Shown here: positions 15,948-24,270 of the stretch, one piece after another | Layout: each line of letters opens with the position of its first letter | Position numbering within the stretch: position 1 is the first letter of the stretch | Made by a program: the position numbers and the translations under genes | Notes under the pieces: generated by a model | Told to the model about the DNA's origin: nothing | The model's input: the letters and a program-made list of their open reading frames with translations, nothing else | Database searches by the model: none | Source of the DNA: CAYMWF01 sp964394085 [NCBI: uncultured Gemmatimonadota bacterium] | Lineage (GTDB): Bacteria > GCA-2686955 > CAYMWF01 | Length of the DNA stretch: 64,000 nt | Direction: 5' to 3' | NCBI GenBank assembly: GCA_964394085.1 | Contig: CAYMWF010000023.1 | Location: 1 to 64,000, forward strand

Positions 15948-17280
15948 AAGATACATGGATCCGGCCCTCGGCCCGGATGATATCAACGACAGGGTGGCCG
16001 GCGCTCTGAAAAGTCCGGGCGTGATCTTCTATTTCTTCATCGCACTTTTCGCGAGTTTCGTAGTTGTTGGTGCTGTCTGCCTCTATCTGCAGATCCACAG
16101 AGGTCTGTACATGGGCGGCATGACGCATCCCGTGGCATGGGGCATATATCTCACCAATTTCGTCTTCTGGGTGGGGATAGCCCACTCCGGCACGCTGATC
16201 TCCGCCATCCTCTTCCTCTTCCGCTCCAGGTGGCGCACAAGCATAAACCGCATCGCCGAGGCTATGACGGTTTTCGCAGTCGCCATGGCCGGCATTTTCG
16301 TTCTCAGCCACGTAGGGAGGCTGTGGAAGATATACTACACCCTCCCCTATCCGAACTTCCGCCAGCTGTGGGTCAACTTCAGGTCGCCGCTGAACTGGGA
16401 TCTCTTCGCGATAAGCACATACATGATCGTCAGCACCACTTTCTTCATCGTGGGGATGATTCCCGACATGGCCGTGCTCCGCGACAGGTTCAGCGGCACG
16501 AGAAAGAAAATCTATTCCGTTTTCGCAATGGGGTTCAAGGGGACTCACAGGCAATGGCACCATTACGAAACCGCGTACCTGATGTTTGCGGCCCTCGCCA
16601 CCCCGCTGGTCATTTCGGTGCACAGCATAGTCTCCTGGGATTTCGCCATGTCGATCCTGCCCGGCTGGCACAGCACCATATTCGCGCCGTACTTCGTGTC
16701 GGGCGCGATTTTCTCGGGGTCGGCGATGGTGATCACGATCCTGGTTCCCCTCCGGAAGATATTCCGCATGGAAGACATCATAACGGAGAACCACTTCAAC
16801 AGGCTCGGTCAGATCATCCTTCTAACGTCGCTCATCGTGACCTACTCCTACATCACCGAGATCTTCATCGCATGGTACAGCGATAACCTGTTCGAGCAGG
16901 AAGCGTTCTATTACCGGGCTTTCGGGCACTACGGCGCGTTCTTCTTCCTGATGCTCGCGTGCAATTCGATAATCCCCCTGAGCCTTTTCATCCGCAAGGT
17001 CAGGACCTGCATACCGGCAATCTTCGTTATCTCCCTCCTGATCAATGTCGGCATGTGGCTCGAAAGGTTCGTTATCATAATCACGACCCAGGCCAGGGAT
17101 TTCGATCCCTACAACTGGGGCGTCTACACGCCTTCACTCATCGAGTGGGGTATTTTCCTCGGAAGCTTCGGGGGGTTCTTCCTCCTCTTCTTCACCTTCG
17201 CGAAGTTCGCGCCGGTCATCGCGATCAGCGAGGTCAAGGGCCAGATTCACCACGAGAACCGGGGAGCGACCCATGAGTAG
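15937..17280 (+). CDS. actC: Alternative complex III NrfD-like quinol-binding membrane subunit
   Basis: ActC is a polytopic NrfD/PsrC-family protein (447 aa, about ten hydrophobic segments) that forms the main quinol-oxidising site of ACIII. Diagnostic stretches are GIAHSGTLISAILFLFR near residues 79-95, VGRLWKIYYTLPYPN and FKGTHRQWHHYETAYL. It overlaps both actB (11 bases) and actD (8 bases). The protein is full length with no disrupted segments. Confidence 0.94.
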   Translation: MAPERYMDPALGPDDINDRVAGALKSPGVIFYFFIALFASFVVVGAVCLYLQIHRGLYMGGMTHPVAWGIYLTNFVFWVGIAHSGTLISAILFLFRSRWRTSINRIAEAMTVFAVAMAGIFVLSHVGRLWKIYYTLPYPNFRQLWVNFRSPLNWDLFAISTYMIVSTTFFIVGMIPDMAVLRDRFSGTRKKIYSVFAMGFKGTHRQWHHYETAYLMFAALATPLVISVHSIVSWDFAMSILPGWHSTIFAPYFVSGAIFSGSAMVITILVPLRKIFRMEDIITENHFNRLGQIILLTSLIVTYSYITEIFIAWYSDNLFEQEAFYYRAFGHYGAFFFLMLACNSIIPLSLFIRKVRTCIPAIFVISLLINVGMWLERFVIIITTQARDFDPYNWGVYTPSLIEWGIFLGSFGGFFLLFFTFAKFAPVIAISEVKGQIHHENRGATHE

Positions 17281-17812
17281 CCGGGATCGCAGAATAAAAG
17301 CCGTCTATTCGGATTATTCCGCTTTCATCGAGGCGGTGGAAACAGTGGCCCGGAGGAAGGGCGTGCGCGGCCTCGAGGTCTTCTCGCCCATGCCGCTCCA
17401 CGAGATGGAGCGGATCCTGCCGCAGAAACCGAGCGGGGTGCGATGGTTCACCTTCCTCGGCGGTCTCACCGGGCTCTCTTTCGGCCTGCTCTTTCCGATC
17501 TACACGGTCCTCGACTGGCCTCTGATAACCGGAGGCAAACCGATTGTGAGTTTACCTCTCTTCATCGTCGTGGCCTTCGAGCTTACGATACTGTTCGGCG
17601 CGCTCGCCACGTTTCTCGGTCTCCTGGTCCTCGGAAAGATGCCCAGGCAGAATCTCACGGGATATGATCCCAGGTTTTCGGAGTGCTCCTTCGGAATCGT
17701 GTTCATTGCGGACAAGGGCGATGCCGGCGAATTCAGAAGACTGCTGGATAAAGCGGACGATTTCCTGGTCGCGGCTGCGGCCGGCAACGACGGGGAGAAA
17801 CCTTCGCCATGA
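17273..17812 (+). CDS. actD: Alternative complex III subunit ActD (DUF3341)
   Basis: ActD is the small DUF3341 subunit of ACIII with two central transmembrane helices (about residues 58-77 and 91-117), which pack against ActC. The N-terminal part contains EVFSPMPLHEMERIL, a typical DUF3341 block, and PRFSECSFGIVF precedes the C-terminal domain. The length of 179 aa is usual. It overlaps actC by eight and actF by four bases (ATGA). It holds no cofactor ligands. Confidence 0.92.
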   Translation: MSSRDRRIKAVYSDYSAFIEAVETVARRKGVRGLEVFSPMPLHEMERILPQKPSGVRWFTFLGGLTGLSFGLLFPIYTVLDWPLITGGKPIVSLPLFIVVAFELTILFGALATFLGLLVLGKMPRQNLTGYDPRFSECSFGIVFIADKGDAGEFRRLLDKADDFLVAAAAGNDGEKPSP

Positions 17813-18945
17813 GTGAAAATCCCGCCCTGGGAAGAATCCGCGTTCTAGCGGGAGCGGCCGTCGTGCTGGGCGTTTTTTTCGCCGTGCTGGGCGGAACAGG
17901 GGACGCTCCGGTCAGGATGTGGCAGATATATCTCGTGAATTTCCTTCTTTGGACCGGGATATCGCAGGCCGGCGTCGTGCTCTCGGCTATCCTCGAAACG
18001 ACCGGGTCAAGCTGGGGGAAAAGGGTCCAGCCGATAGCTGAATCCCTCGTCTCCTTCCTTCCGGTCTCGCTCGTCCTGCTGGTCCTTCTGACGCTGGGGT
18101 CGCGGCATATATTCCCATGGGTGTCATCCGTCGAAATCTCGGAAGGGAAGAAGCTTTATCTCAACCTTCCGTTTCTGTACGCCAGGAACCTGGGGGGACT
18201 GGGTTTATTGTCGGCGCTCAGCTGGCTGTTCGTAACGAAACGGAGACGCTCCGCGAGCGGCGGCGAGGCCCTGCGGCCGAAGGCTCTCGCCGTCGTCCTG
18301 CTGCTCCTTTACGCGGTGGTATATTCGATTGTCGGGTTCGACTTCGTGATGTCGCTCTCGCCCCACTGGTTCAGCACGCTCATGGGCGCATATTTTTTCA
18401 TAACCTGTTTCTACACCGGGCTCGCTGTGGTCATCATCATGGCCGTCTTCGGAAGATGGCGACTTTTCCCCGCGGATTTCCTGACGGACAGGGAGTTCCA
18501 CGATATAGGCAAACTGACGTTCGGGTTCGGACTGTTCTGGATGTCCCTGCTCTGGTCTCAATACCTTGTCATCTGGTACGGAAACCTGCCCGAGGAATAC
18601 GAGTTCCTCTACGTGAGGTTCTTCGCCGAACCCTGGAAGTCTTTGAGTATCCTGATGGTGCTCTTCGTTTTCGTTTTTCCGTTCATCATCCTGATGAACA
18701 GGAGAGGAAAGACAGCTCAACCGGTGATCGGGGCGGTAGGGCTTCTGATACTGCTTGGCTCGTTTTTACACATGTTCATCCTGGTCGTGCCGTCTCTTTC
18801 GCCTGAAAGCGTCCCTGCGGGAATGATGGAAGTTTTTATTACTCTCGGTTTTGCGGGGCTCTTCATCCTCAGCCATCATTTCGGTCTGAAACGGATTCCG
18901 ATCCGGGATGCCGAACCTTCCGCGGAAGCAGCGGCAAAGCCGTAA
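17809..18945 (+). CDS. actF: Alternative complex III second NrfD-like membrane subunit
   Basis: ActF is the second polytopic ACIII subunit, a shorter NrfD/PsrC paralogue of ActC (378 aa, about ten hydrophobic segments). Family marks are the helix with WTGISQAGVVLSAI, and DFVMSLSPHWFSTLMGAYFF, where ActC has FAMSILPGWHSTIFAPYF. In canonical loci actE, a monoheme cytochrome c, lies between actD and actF. Here actD runs straight into actF, so ActE is missing. The c-type domains of the two upstream oxidase-like proteins could take over its role. No oxidase genes follow. Confidence 0.9.
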   Translation: MSENPALGRIRVLAGAAVVLGVFFAVLGGTGDAPVRMWQIYLVNFLLWTGISQAGVVLSAILETTGSSWGKRVQPIAESLVSFLPVSLVLLVLLTLGSRHIFPWVSSVEISEGKKLYLNLPFLYARNLGGLGLLSALSWLFVTKRRRSASGGEALRPKALAVVLLLLYAVVYSIVGFDFVMSLSPHWFSTLMGAYFFITCFYTGLAVVIIMAVFGRWRLFPADFLTDREFHDIGKLTFGFGLFWMSLLWSQYLVIWYGNLPEEYEFLYVRFFAEPWKSLSILMVLFVFVFPFIILMNRRGKTAQPVIGAVGLLILLGSFLHMFILVVPSLSPESVPAGMMEVFITLGFAGLFILSHHFGLKRIPIRDAEPSAEAAAKP

Positions 18946-19066
18946 ACGGGCTGTCGGTGCACAAGCATAATATCTACCATTGCCGTCAGTGGTCAGGTGT
19001 GCCCCGGAAAACAGAGCCACGTGGTTGGGCACATTATCCGAAACCTTCAAACACGGGTGATCGAGC

Positions 19067-20956
19067 ATGAAAAAGTTGAATGAAATATTGATGAAACCCG
19101 GCGGGAGCGCCGAGATACTCATGGGCAATCATGCGCTTGTCCGCGCGATGATCGAATCGGGCGTTCGCGCGGTTTCGTCCTATCCCGGCTCTCCCACTCC
19201 CGAAATCGCCGCAGCCATAGCGACGATTCCGAAAGACGACTGTCCTTTCTACTTCGAGTTTTCGGTAAACGAAAAAGTGGCTACGGAAGTAGCGTTCGGA
19301 GCCTCGCTGAACGGTCACCTCTCGACGGTGTTCTTCAAGAGCGTGGGCCTGAATGTCGCCTCGGATACCTTCGTGCAGCTCGCGTATATGAATCTCCCCG
19401 GCGGAATGGTCATCGTGATCGGAGACGATCCGGGCGCCAATTCCTCTCAGAACGAGCAGGACAACAGGCACCTGGCGAAGCTCGCGTATATGCCCGTTTT
19501 CGAGCCCGCTACCGCCGGGGAGCTCTATTCGATGTTCAAGGAGGCCGCCGGGCTGTCGCGCCGGCTGCGGATGCCGGTCATACTGCGGTCCACCACCCAT
19601 GTCTGCCACGCCAAAGAGAAGATCGAGATGGAGCCGCGGGAGATTGCCGAATTCGACGACACTCCCCGATTCGATCCCGGGAACGGCCCGTATATCCCGA
19701 TAGCGTCAGCGGTTTTTCCGATGAAGCGGAGAGCCCTGTCCAACCTGGCGGAGGTAGCCGAATACGCTGAACAGTCTGCTTTCAACGTGATCGAAGATAA
19801 CGGCAACAGGGAGCGCGGGGTGATCGTCACAGGGCTTCCCTACCTGTCCCTGAAGGATGTTCTGGAGGAAACGCAGCGCAAACCCGATATCCTGAAGCTC
19901 GGCTTGTCTTATCCGCTTCCCACGAACCTCGTCCTGGATTTCCTCCGGCAACACCGTGAAGTCAAGGTGCTGGACGAGCTGGACGATATTCTCGAGCAGC
20001 AGATCAAAACCTGGGCGTACGATCACGGGCTGAATACGAAGATCAGCGGAAAACTGGACATTGAGGACTGGATCGGCGAGTACACACCCGGAAAGGTCGG
20101 GGATGTGCTTCGCAGGACCTGGCCCGATCTTCTGCCTTCCAAAACGGAGAGACCCGCCCCATCCGTATCCATCGAGCCCCGGCCGGCGCAGATGTGTCCG
20201 GGCTGCGGCCACAGGTCCGCCTTCCACGCCATCAAACAGTCCCTCGGTGAAAATGATATCACCGTGGCCGACATCGGGTGTCATACGCTCGGTTTCCTCC
20301 CTCCTTACAACGTCGGGCAGGTCCTCCTCTGCATGGGTCACTCGAACGGAACCGCCGCCGGGCTGGGATTATACAACGAAACGCGGAAAATCGTAGCATT
20401 CCTGGGGGATTCCACCTTCTACCACGCGGGTCTGCCCGGGATTGTCAACTCGATATTCAACAAGCATTCGCACACCCTGGTCATAATGGATAACGGAACC
20501 ACCGCGATGACGGGGCATCAGAACCATCCCGGGACAGGCCGCAATTTCTACGAGCTCACCGAGCGGCTGCCCATCCGCAAGGTGCTGGAGGGGCTGGGGG
20601 TGAAGCATATCGCGGAGGTGGATACATACCGGCAGGACAAGCTGAAAGACGCCGTCGTTGAGGCGATGGAGAAAGACGAATTCAGCGTGGTCATAGCAAA
20701 GCATCCATGCATGCTGAAATTCGCAAGGAACCAGCGCAGGCGCGGTAAACAGCTTCCGGCTCCGGTCGAAGTCTCCGGCAGGTGCGATAAACGGTATGTC
20801 TGCGTAAGTGAATTCGCCTGCCCGAGTTATCAGCTGGATGATGATGGAACCGTGTGGGTTCAGAAAGACCTGTGCATAGGCGACGGTTCCTGCATACAGA
20901 CGTGCCCCGTGAAAGCGATCGAAGCGGCCAAAGGAGGAGCGGATGGAATCGGATAA
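19067..20956 (+). CDS. iorA: Indolepyruvate ferredoxin oxidoreductase alpha subunit with altered cluster ligands
   Basis: IorA and IorB oxidatively decarboxylate aryl pyruvates from aromatic amino acids to aryl-acetyl-CoA and reduce ferredoxin. The N-terminal pyrimidine domain has YPGSPTPEI. The ThDP domain has MCPGCGHRSAFHAI and GDSTFYHAGLPGI. The C-terminus normally carries two 4Fe-4S motifs of the CxxCxxC type. Here they read C573-D-K-R-Y-V-C579 (ending C585-P) and C603-I-G-D-G-S-C609 (ending C613-P). The second cysteine is Arg576 in one and Asp606 in the other. The CxxDxxC form is known to hold a 4Fe-4S cluster in Pyrococcus furiosus ferredoxin, so at least one cluster may survive. The protein is full length (629 aa) and overlaps iorB by 14 bases. 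Confidence 0.94.
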   Translation: MKKLNEILMKPGGSAEILMGNHALVRAMIESGVRAVSSYPGSPTPEIAAAIATIPKDDCPFYFEFSVNEKVATEVAFGASLNGHLSTVFFKSVGLNVASDTFVQLAYMNLPGGMVIVIGDDPGANSSQNEQDNRHLAKLAYMPVFEPATAGELYSMFKEAAGLSRRLRMPVILRSTTHVCHAKEKIEMEPREIAEFDDTPRFDPGNGPYIPIASAVFPMKRRALSNLAEVAEYAEQSAFNVIEDNGNRERGVIVTGLPYLSLKDVLEETQRKPDILKLGLSYPLPTNLVLDFLRQHREVKVLDELDDILEQQIKTWAYDHGLNTKISGKLDIEDWIGEYTPGKVGDVLRRTWPDLLPSKTERPAPSVSIEPRPAQMCPGCGHRSAFHAIKQSLGENDITVADIGCHTLGFLPPYNVGQVLLCMGHSNGTAAGLGLYNETRKIVAFLGDSTFYHAGLPGIVNSIFNKHSHTLVIMDNGTTAMTGHQNHPGTGRNFYELTERLPIRKVLEGLGVKHIAEVDTYRQDKLKDAVVEAMEKDEFSVVIAKHPCMLKFARNQRRRGKQLPAPVEVSGRCDKRYVCVSEFACPSYQLDDDGTVWVQKDLCIGDGSCIQTCPVKAIEAAKGGADGIG

Positions 20957-21530
20957 CCTGGATATTTATCTTGTCGGGGTGGGCGGTCAGGGAACCGGTC
21001 TTTTGAGTGAGGCTATCGTCAGGGCCGCCGATTACGCCGGACATGATGTAAAGGGAGTGGATACCCACGGTCTTGCGCAGCGAGGCGGCATGGTCGTCTC
21101 GCAGATCAGAATCGGGAAAAGAGCTCATTCACCTCTGATTATGGAGGGCAGCGCCGGCCTGGTGATCGCGCTGGAGCGGCACGAAGCGCTCAGAGGTCTG
21201 AATACCTACCTCAAAGACGGTGGAACCCTGGTCTACTTCGATGCGGTCTGGCAGCCTCTTTCGGTGCGCGTAAGGCGGGAAAGCCAGCTGGATCCCGAGA
21301 TGATTTCGACGGAATGTGCACGCAGGAACGTCAGGGAAGTCAAAGTAGTCGCCGATGACCTGGAAGATGCGCGGATGCAGAATATCGCGCTTCTGGGGAA
21401 GATAGCACAGAAAGGGTTGATACCGGGGATAGAAGGTGAAGACTACGTGCGGGCTCTCACAGACCTTCTTGAAGGGAACCTCCTCGACAAGAACCTCGCT
21501 CTATTCAGAAAAATGGCAGTCAGTAATTAA
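20943..21530 (+). CDS. iorB: Indolepyruvate ferredoxin oxidoreductase beta subunit
   Basis: IorB is the gamma-type domain subunit partnered with IorA. The glycine-rich GVGGQGTGLLSEAI (residues about 12-25) and RGGMVVSQIRIG are characteristic of 2-oxoacid oxidoreductase gamma domains. The length of 195 aa is normal. An AAAGGAGC stretch lies just before its start inside iorA. It is the last gene of the plus-strand block, and a convergent minus-strand gene ends 16 bases later. Confidence 0.93.
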   Translation: MESDNLDIYLVGVGGQGTGLLSEAIVRAADYAGHDVKGVDTHGLAQRGGMVVSQIRIGKRAHSPLIMEGSAGLVIALERHEALRGLNTYLKDGGTLVYFDAVWQPLSVRVRRESQLDPEMISTECARRNVREVKVVADDLEDARMQNIALLGKIAQKGLIPGIEGEDYVRALTDLLEGNLLDKNLALFRKMAVSN

Positions 21531-21546
21531 CCGGGGGTCTACCGGG

Positions 21547-23184
21547 TTATTTTGTGAGCACGATCCTGACGTCGGAACGACTGCCGGATACATTCAACCT
21601 GCAGATATAGACTCCTGACGACAGGCTGCCGCCGCTCTCGCTCACGCCGTTCCAGTAAACTGCGTGGTTTCCCGGTGAAAGGTGCCGGCCGTCTATCAGT
21701 TTCTTCACCAGATTGCCGCTGAGATCGAAAATCGTGAGATCGACAGGCGTCCTTGCGGCGCCGGGTACCGTGAAGTGGATGGTGGTAGAAGGATTGAACG
21801 GATTCGGACGGCAGAAAACTTCAGGTTTCTCGGGTTGAAGCGGGGTGTCTGTATCCTTCGTGACGCTCAGGGGATACTGCAGGGTCGTCGAAACGGCCAG
21901 GGGATTTAAGAAATTTCGTTCGAATTCGGGTCCGAAAGGCCCCTCCTCCTCACTTCTCGCGGGTAAATTGACGGTCCATATAAGCACGCTGTATCCGTTC
22001 ATGTTGGTCACCTGACGCCCTTCATAGCCGGATTCGCCCCATTTCCAACCGTCGCCGGTATCGTTGCCTCCCACGTATCCTCCGTCGTTGTAGTATCGCA
22101 GCTGCTTCTTGCAGTCCATGTCAGAGAGATCGCTGATAACCAGCCATGAACCCGCTGTTGGATGATCGACTTCCTGCCAGGTCATCGCCGGCTCACGATC
22201 ATTGGGGTTTCCGCCGCCGCCGCCGTCGATTATATCTTTATTGTAGAAAGGATCCGTTCCGCCGTTGTCATAATGGATCATTCCGGTCAACTCAGGGGAG
22301 AAATCGAAGAACTGTTTCATCGAGTATATGGAGAGGGGAATGATGCCCTTCAAAACCTGCAGCTCCACCACGTTCAGGGCCCGGTAATTCTTGTTGGTGA
22401 AAACGACACCGTCAATAACCCCGTAAAGCACCGTCCAGAAACGGGTTACATGACGTACAGGGCCGTCTATGGGCTGGACGTGCCTCCAGTCGATATCGAT
22501 ATCTTCTTCCGTCAACGGCTTCGACCACCTGAAGAGCCTGTTCCTGATTTTCGATCTGTCCAGCATGTTTTCACCGCTGCCCCCCCAGCTTTCCTTGATC
22601 GAGTAACCAGAGAGTATGTGCGGGAAATCGTCGTGGAGATCCTGAACGTAAGCGTCGGTTTCCAGGGTGTTTTCAGGCATCCCGCTCCACCTGATATAGT
22701 CGGTGGTATCCCGCGGTATTCCGATCGCCCGGTAGAAGTATGCCCAACCCCTGCTGTTCCCATCGGTCGGATCCTCGACTTCGACCTCGTAGCGCAGCGT
22801 GCTGTCCGCTCCGTCCAGCCAGGTGCCGGCATCCACTCGATCGCCGAGTTCGAAGCTCATGAAGACCACTTCGTCGTTACCGTCCAGATGCCCGAAGATT
22901 TCATCCCGCTTGAAATAATCGCCCTCATGATTCTTCTCGTCCACCTGGAGTACGATCTGTCGCCATTTTCCCCCGGTGAACGAGTATCCGTATAGCTCGT
23001 CCAGTGGAATGCTTCCCTCGCTGAGCATGGAAAGCGATTCTCCCGTGAACACAACGGGTTCATAATCGCGCTCCAGGGAGTTTCGCTCCAGCACGGCACT
23101 CGATGCAGCTCCTCCCGGTACCAGCGCAAGAAACGAAAAGAGAAGAAAGCTCGGAAAAGAAATTATTTCAGCCCTGGAAATCAC
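21547..23184 (-). CDS. Secreted protein with FlgD-like C-terminal sorting domain, otherwise unrecognised
   Basis: A GTG start is followed by a signal peptide (about residues 10-27). I do not recognise the central 430 residues; they are rich in Trp, Tyr and Asp and look like a beta-rich secreted domain. The final about 90 residues form a FlgD-like Ig domain used as a C-terminal sorting module in FCB-group bacteria: RPNPFNPSTTIHFTVPG, then VDLTIFDLSGNLVKKL, then SSGVYICRLNVSG. This indicates export and probable attachment at the outer surface by a Por/type IX-like route. It converges with iorB. No neighbouring gene gives a functional hint. Confidence 0.82.
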   Translation of the reverse strand: MISRAEIISFPSFLLFSFLALVPGGAASSAVLERNSLERDYEPVVFTGESLSMLSEGSIPLDELYGYSFTGGKWRQIVLQVDEKNHEGDYFKRDEIFGHLDGNDEVVFMSFELGDRVDAGTWLDGADSTLRYEVEVEDPTDGNSRGWAYFYRAIGIPRDTTDYIRWSGMPENTLETDAYVQDLHDDFPHILSGYSIKESWGGSGENMLDRSKIRNRLFRWSKPLTEEDIDIDWRHVQPIDGPVRHVTRFWTVLYGVIDGVVFTNKNYRALNVVELQVLKGIIPLSIYSMKQFFDFSPELTGMIHYDNGGTDPFYNKDIIDGGGGGNPNDREPAMTWQEVDHPTAGSWLVISDLSDMDCKKQLRYYNDGGYVGGNDTGDGWKWGESGYEGRQVTNMNGYSVLIWTVNLPARSEEEGPFGPEFERNFLNPLAVSTTLQYPLSVTKDTDTPLQPEKPEVFCRPNPFNPSTTIHFTVPGAARTPVDLTIFDLSGNLVKKLIDGRHLSPGNHAVYWNGVSESGGSLSSGVYICRLNVSGSRSDVRIVLTK

Positions 23185-23336
23185 TTCGACCGGTCTCCCT
23201 GCGGCAGGTTCAAGTTATTATGTCGCAACCGTCCGCGGAAAGTAAACGTCTACTTACACGGCAATACATCCTCGACGGGCTGAAGTTCCCGTATTCACAA
23301 GGGTTCACCGGTCTAAGTTTCTTGAAAAGGGACGAA

Positions 23337-23900
23337 TTACTTGCCCGGAAGCTTCGCAATCGAAAGGCTCGAGCCCATAAGCCCGAGCGGGATAGCGCAC
23401 AACATGCAGCAGGCGCTCGACACAACCAGTGAAAATGTTTCGATCTGCGAGCCGGGAGGGAGCGTAAGGGTGAATACGGCAAGTGCGACCGAGACGATAA
23501 AGAATAAACAGCCGATGAGTATCTTCTTTCTGAGGGCTGGAGCAGCAACTTTCTTGAATCTTGCTTTTCCGTCCAGGATTCCGCTGAAGAACGCCGCGGC
23601 AAGCGTAACAGGGAGAATCAGGGCCAGGATTTCAAATACCGTCAGGAGATCTTCCTTCACCGGGCCGTTCAGCATGGTGATTGCGATGCTGAACAGGAAC
23701 AGGATCGAAGCGAATGCCTGGGGGAAATGGACCAGGACCGGGTGGATGTGTAGAGAGAGGATTCTTTTTCTCTCCGCTGAAATGTTTTCGGTATAGGACT
23801 CGAACACCTTCGCCGGCAGTCCGCAGGCCGGGCATACATCCTTCAGAGCCGACTCTTTCATGATGAATCCGCATGCTTTGCATTTAACCATCTTGACCAT
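23337..23900 (-). CDS. Rubredoxin-like zinc ribbon fused to a DUF2231-like membrane domain
   Basis: The N-terminus is a short metal-binding ribbon, CKACGF...CPACGLP (two CxxC pairs about 14 residues apart), like the rubredoxin-type domain of rubrerythrins. It is followed by about four transmembrane helices. The first begins HIHPVLVHFPQAFAS, which resembles the DUF2231 motif HPxLVHFPIA. DUF2231 proteins are membrane proteins of unclear role, some thought to bind heme through the conserved His. I start at the ATG at 23900, seven bases after GGGG; the frame is open for 69 more codons upstream but those look non-coding. The length is about 187 aa. A redox-sensing role is a guess. Confidence 0.72.
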   Translation of the reverse strand: MVKMVKCKACGFIMKESALKDVCPACGLPAKVFESYTENISAERKRILSLHIHPVLVHFPQAFASILFLFSIAITMLNGPVKEDLLTVFEILALILPVTLAAAFFSGILDGKARFKKVAAPALRKKILIGCLFFIVSVALAVFTLTLPPGSQIETFSLVVSSACCMLCAIPLGLMGSSLSIAKLPGK

Positions 23901-24270
23901 CATTTTCCCCAGGGTGAAGCATGAATACTTATGGTTCCTCTCCTGGCCGTTCCTGTTTCGGCATGCCTGGTACCGGCCAGGTGGCGGAACCGCCAGATTA
24001 GCACAATTCACGACGGGAAGCATATCGAAAGACGAGATCGAGCATTCTGCGCTGCAGGTCTTCTCTGCAATAGGGGGGGAAACAGGTAACCCGGCCGAAC
24101 ACATCATGCTGACACCGCCCTGCCGCAGTCCGTGAATCCCGGCGTTCGAATTTATTCGCGATGGCTGCCGGTGGTGCAGGTTATTCTGAAGTAAGTAATA
24201 CAGTAATGTAATTTGATATTCTGAAAATGCGTGTTGCGCCTGTACTCATTGCCGATTATTCTTTGAAAAG
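23901..24270. other. Divergent intergenic region
   Basis: This 370-base gap separates the minus-strand zinc-ribbon gene from the plus-strand phosphodiesterase gene and must contain promoters for both. The last 90 bases are AT-rich (24180-24270) and the likely promoter area for the plus gene. No box pair is good enough to call. Confidence 0.4.

Noticed and set aside
18960-19056. A possible hairpin (TGTGCCC...GGGCACA) after actF as terminator
   Set aside because: The seven-base stem has a long loop and no T-tract, so it is not convincing.
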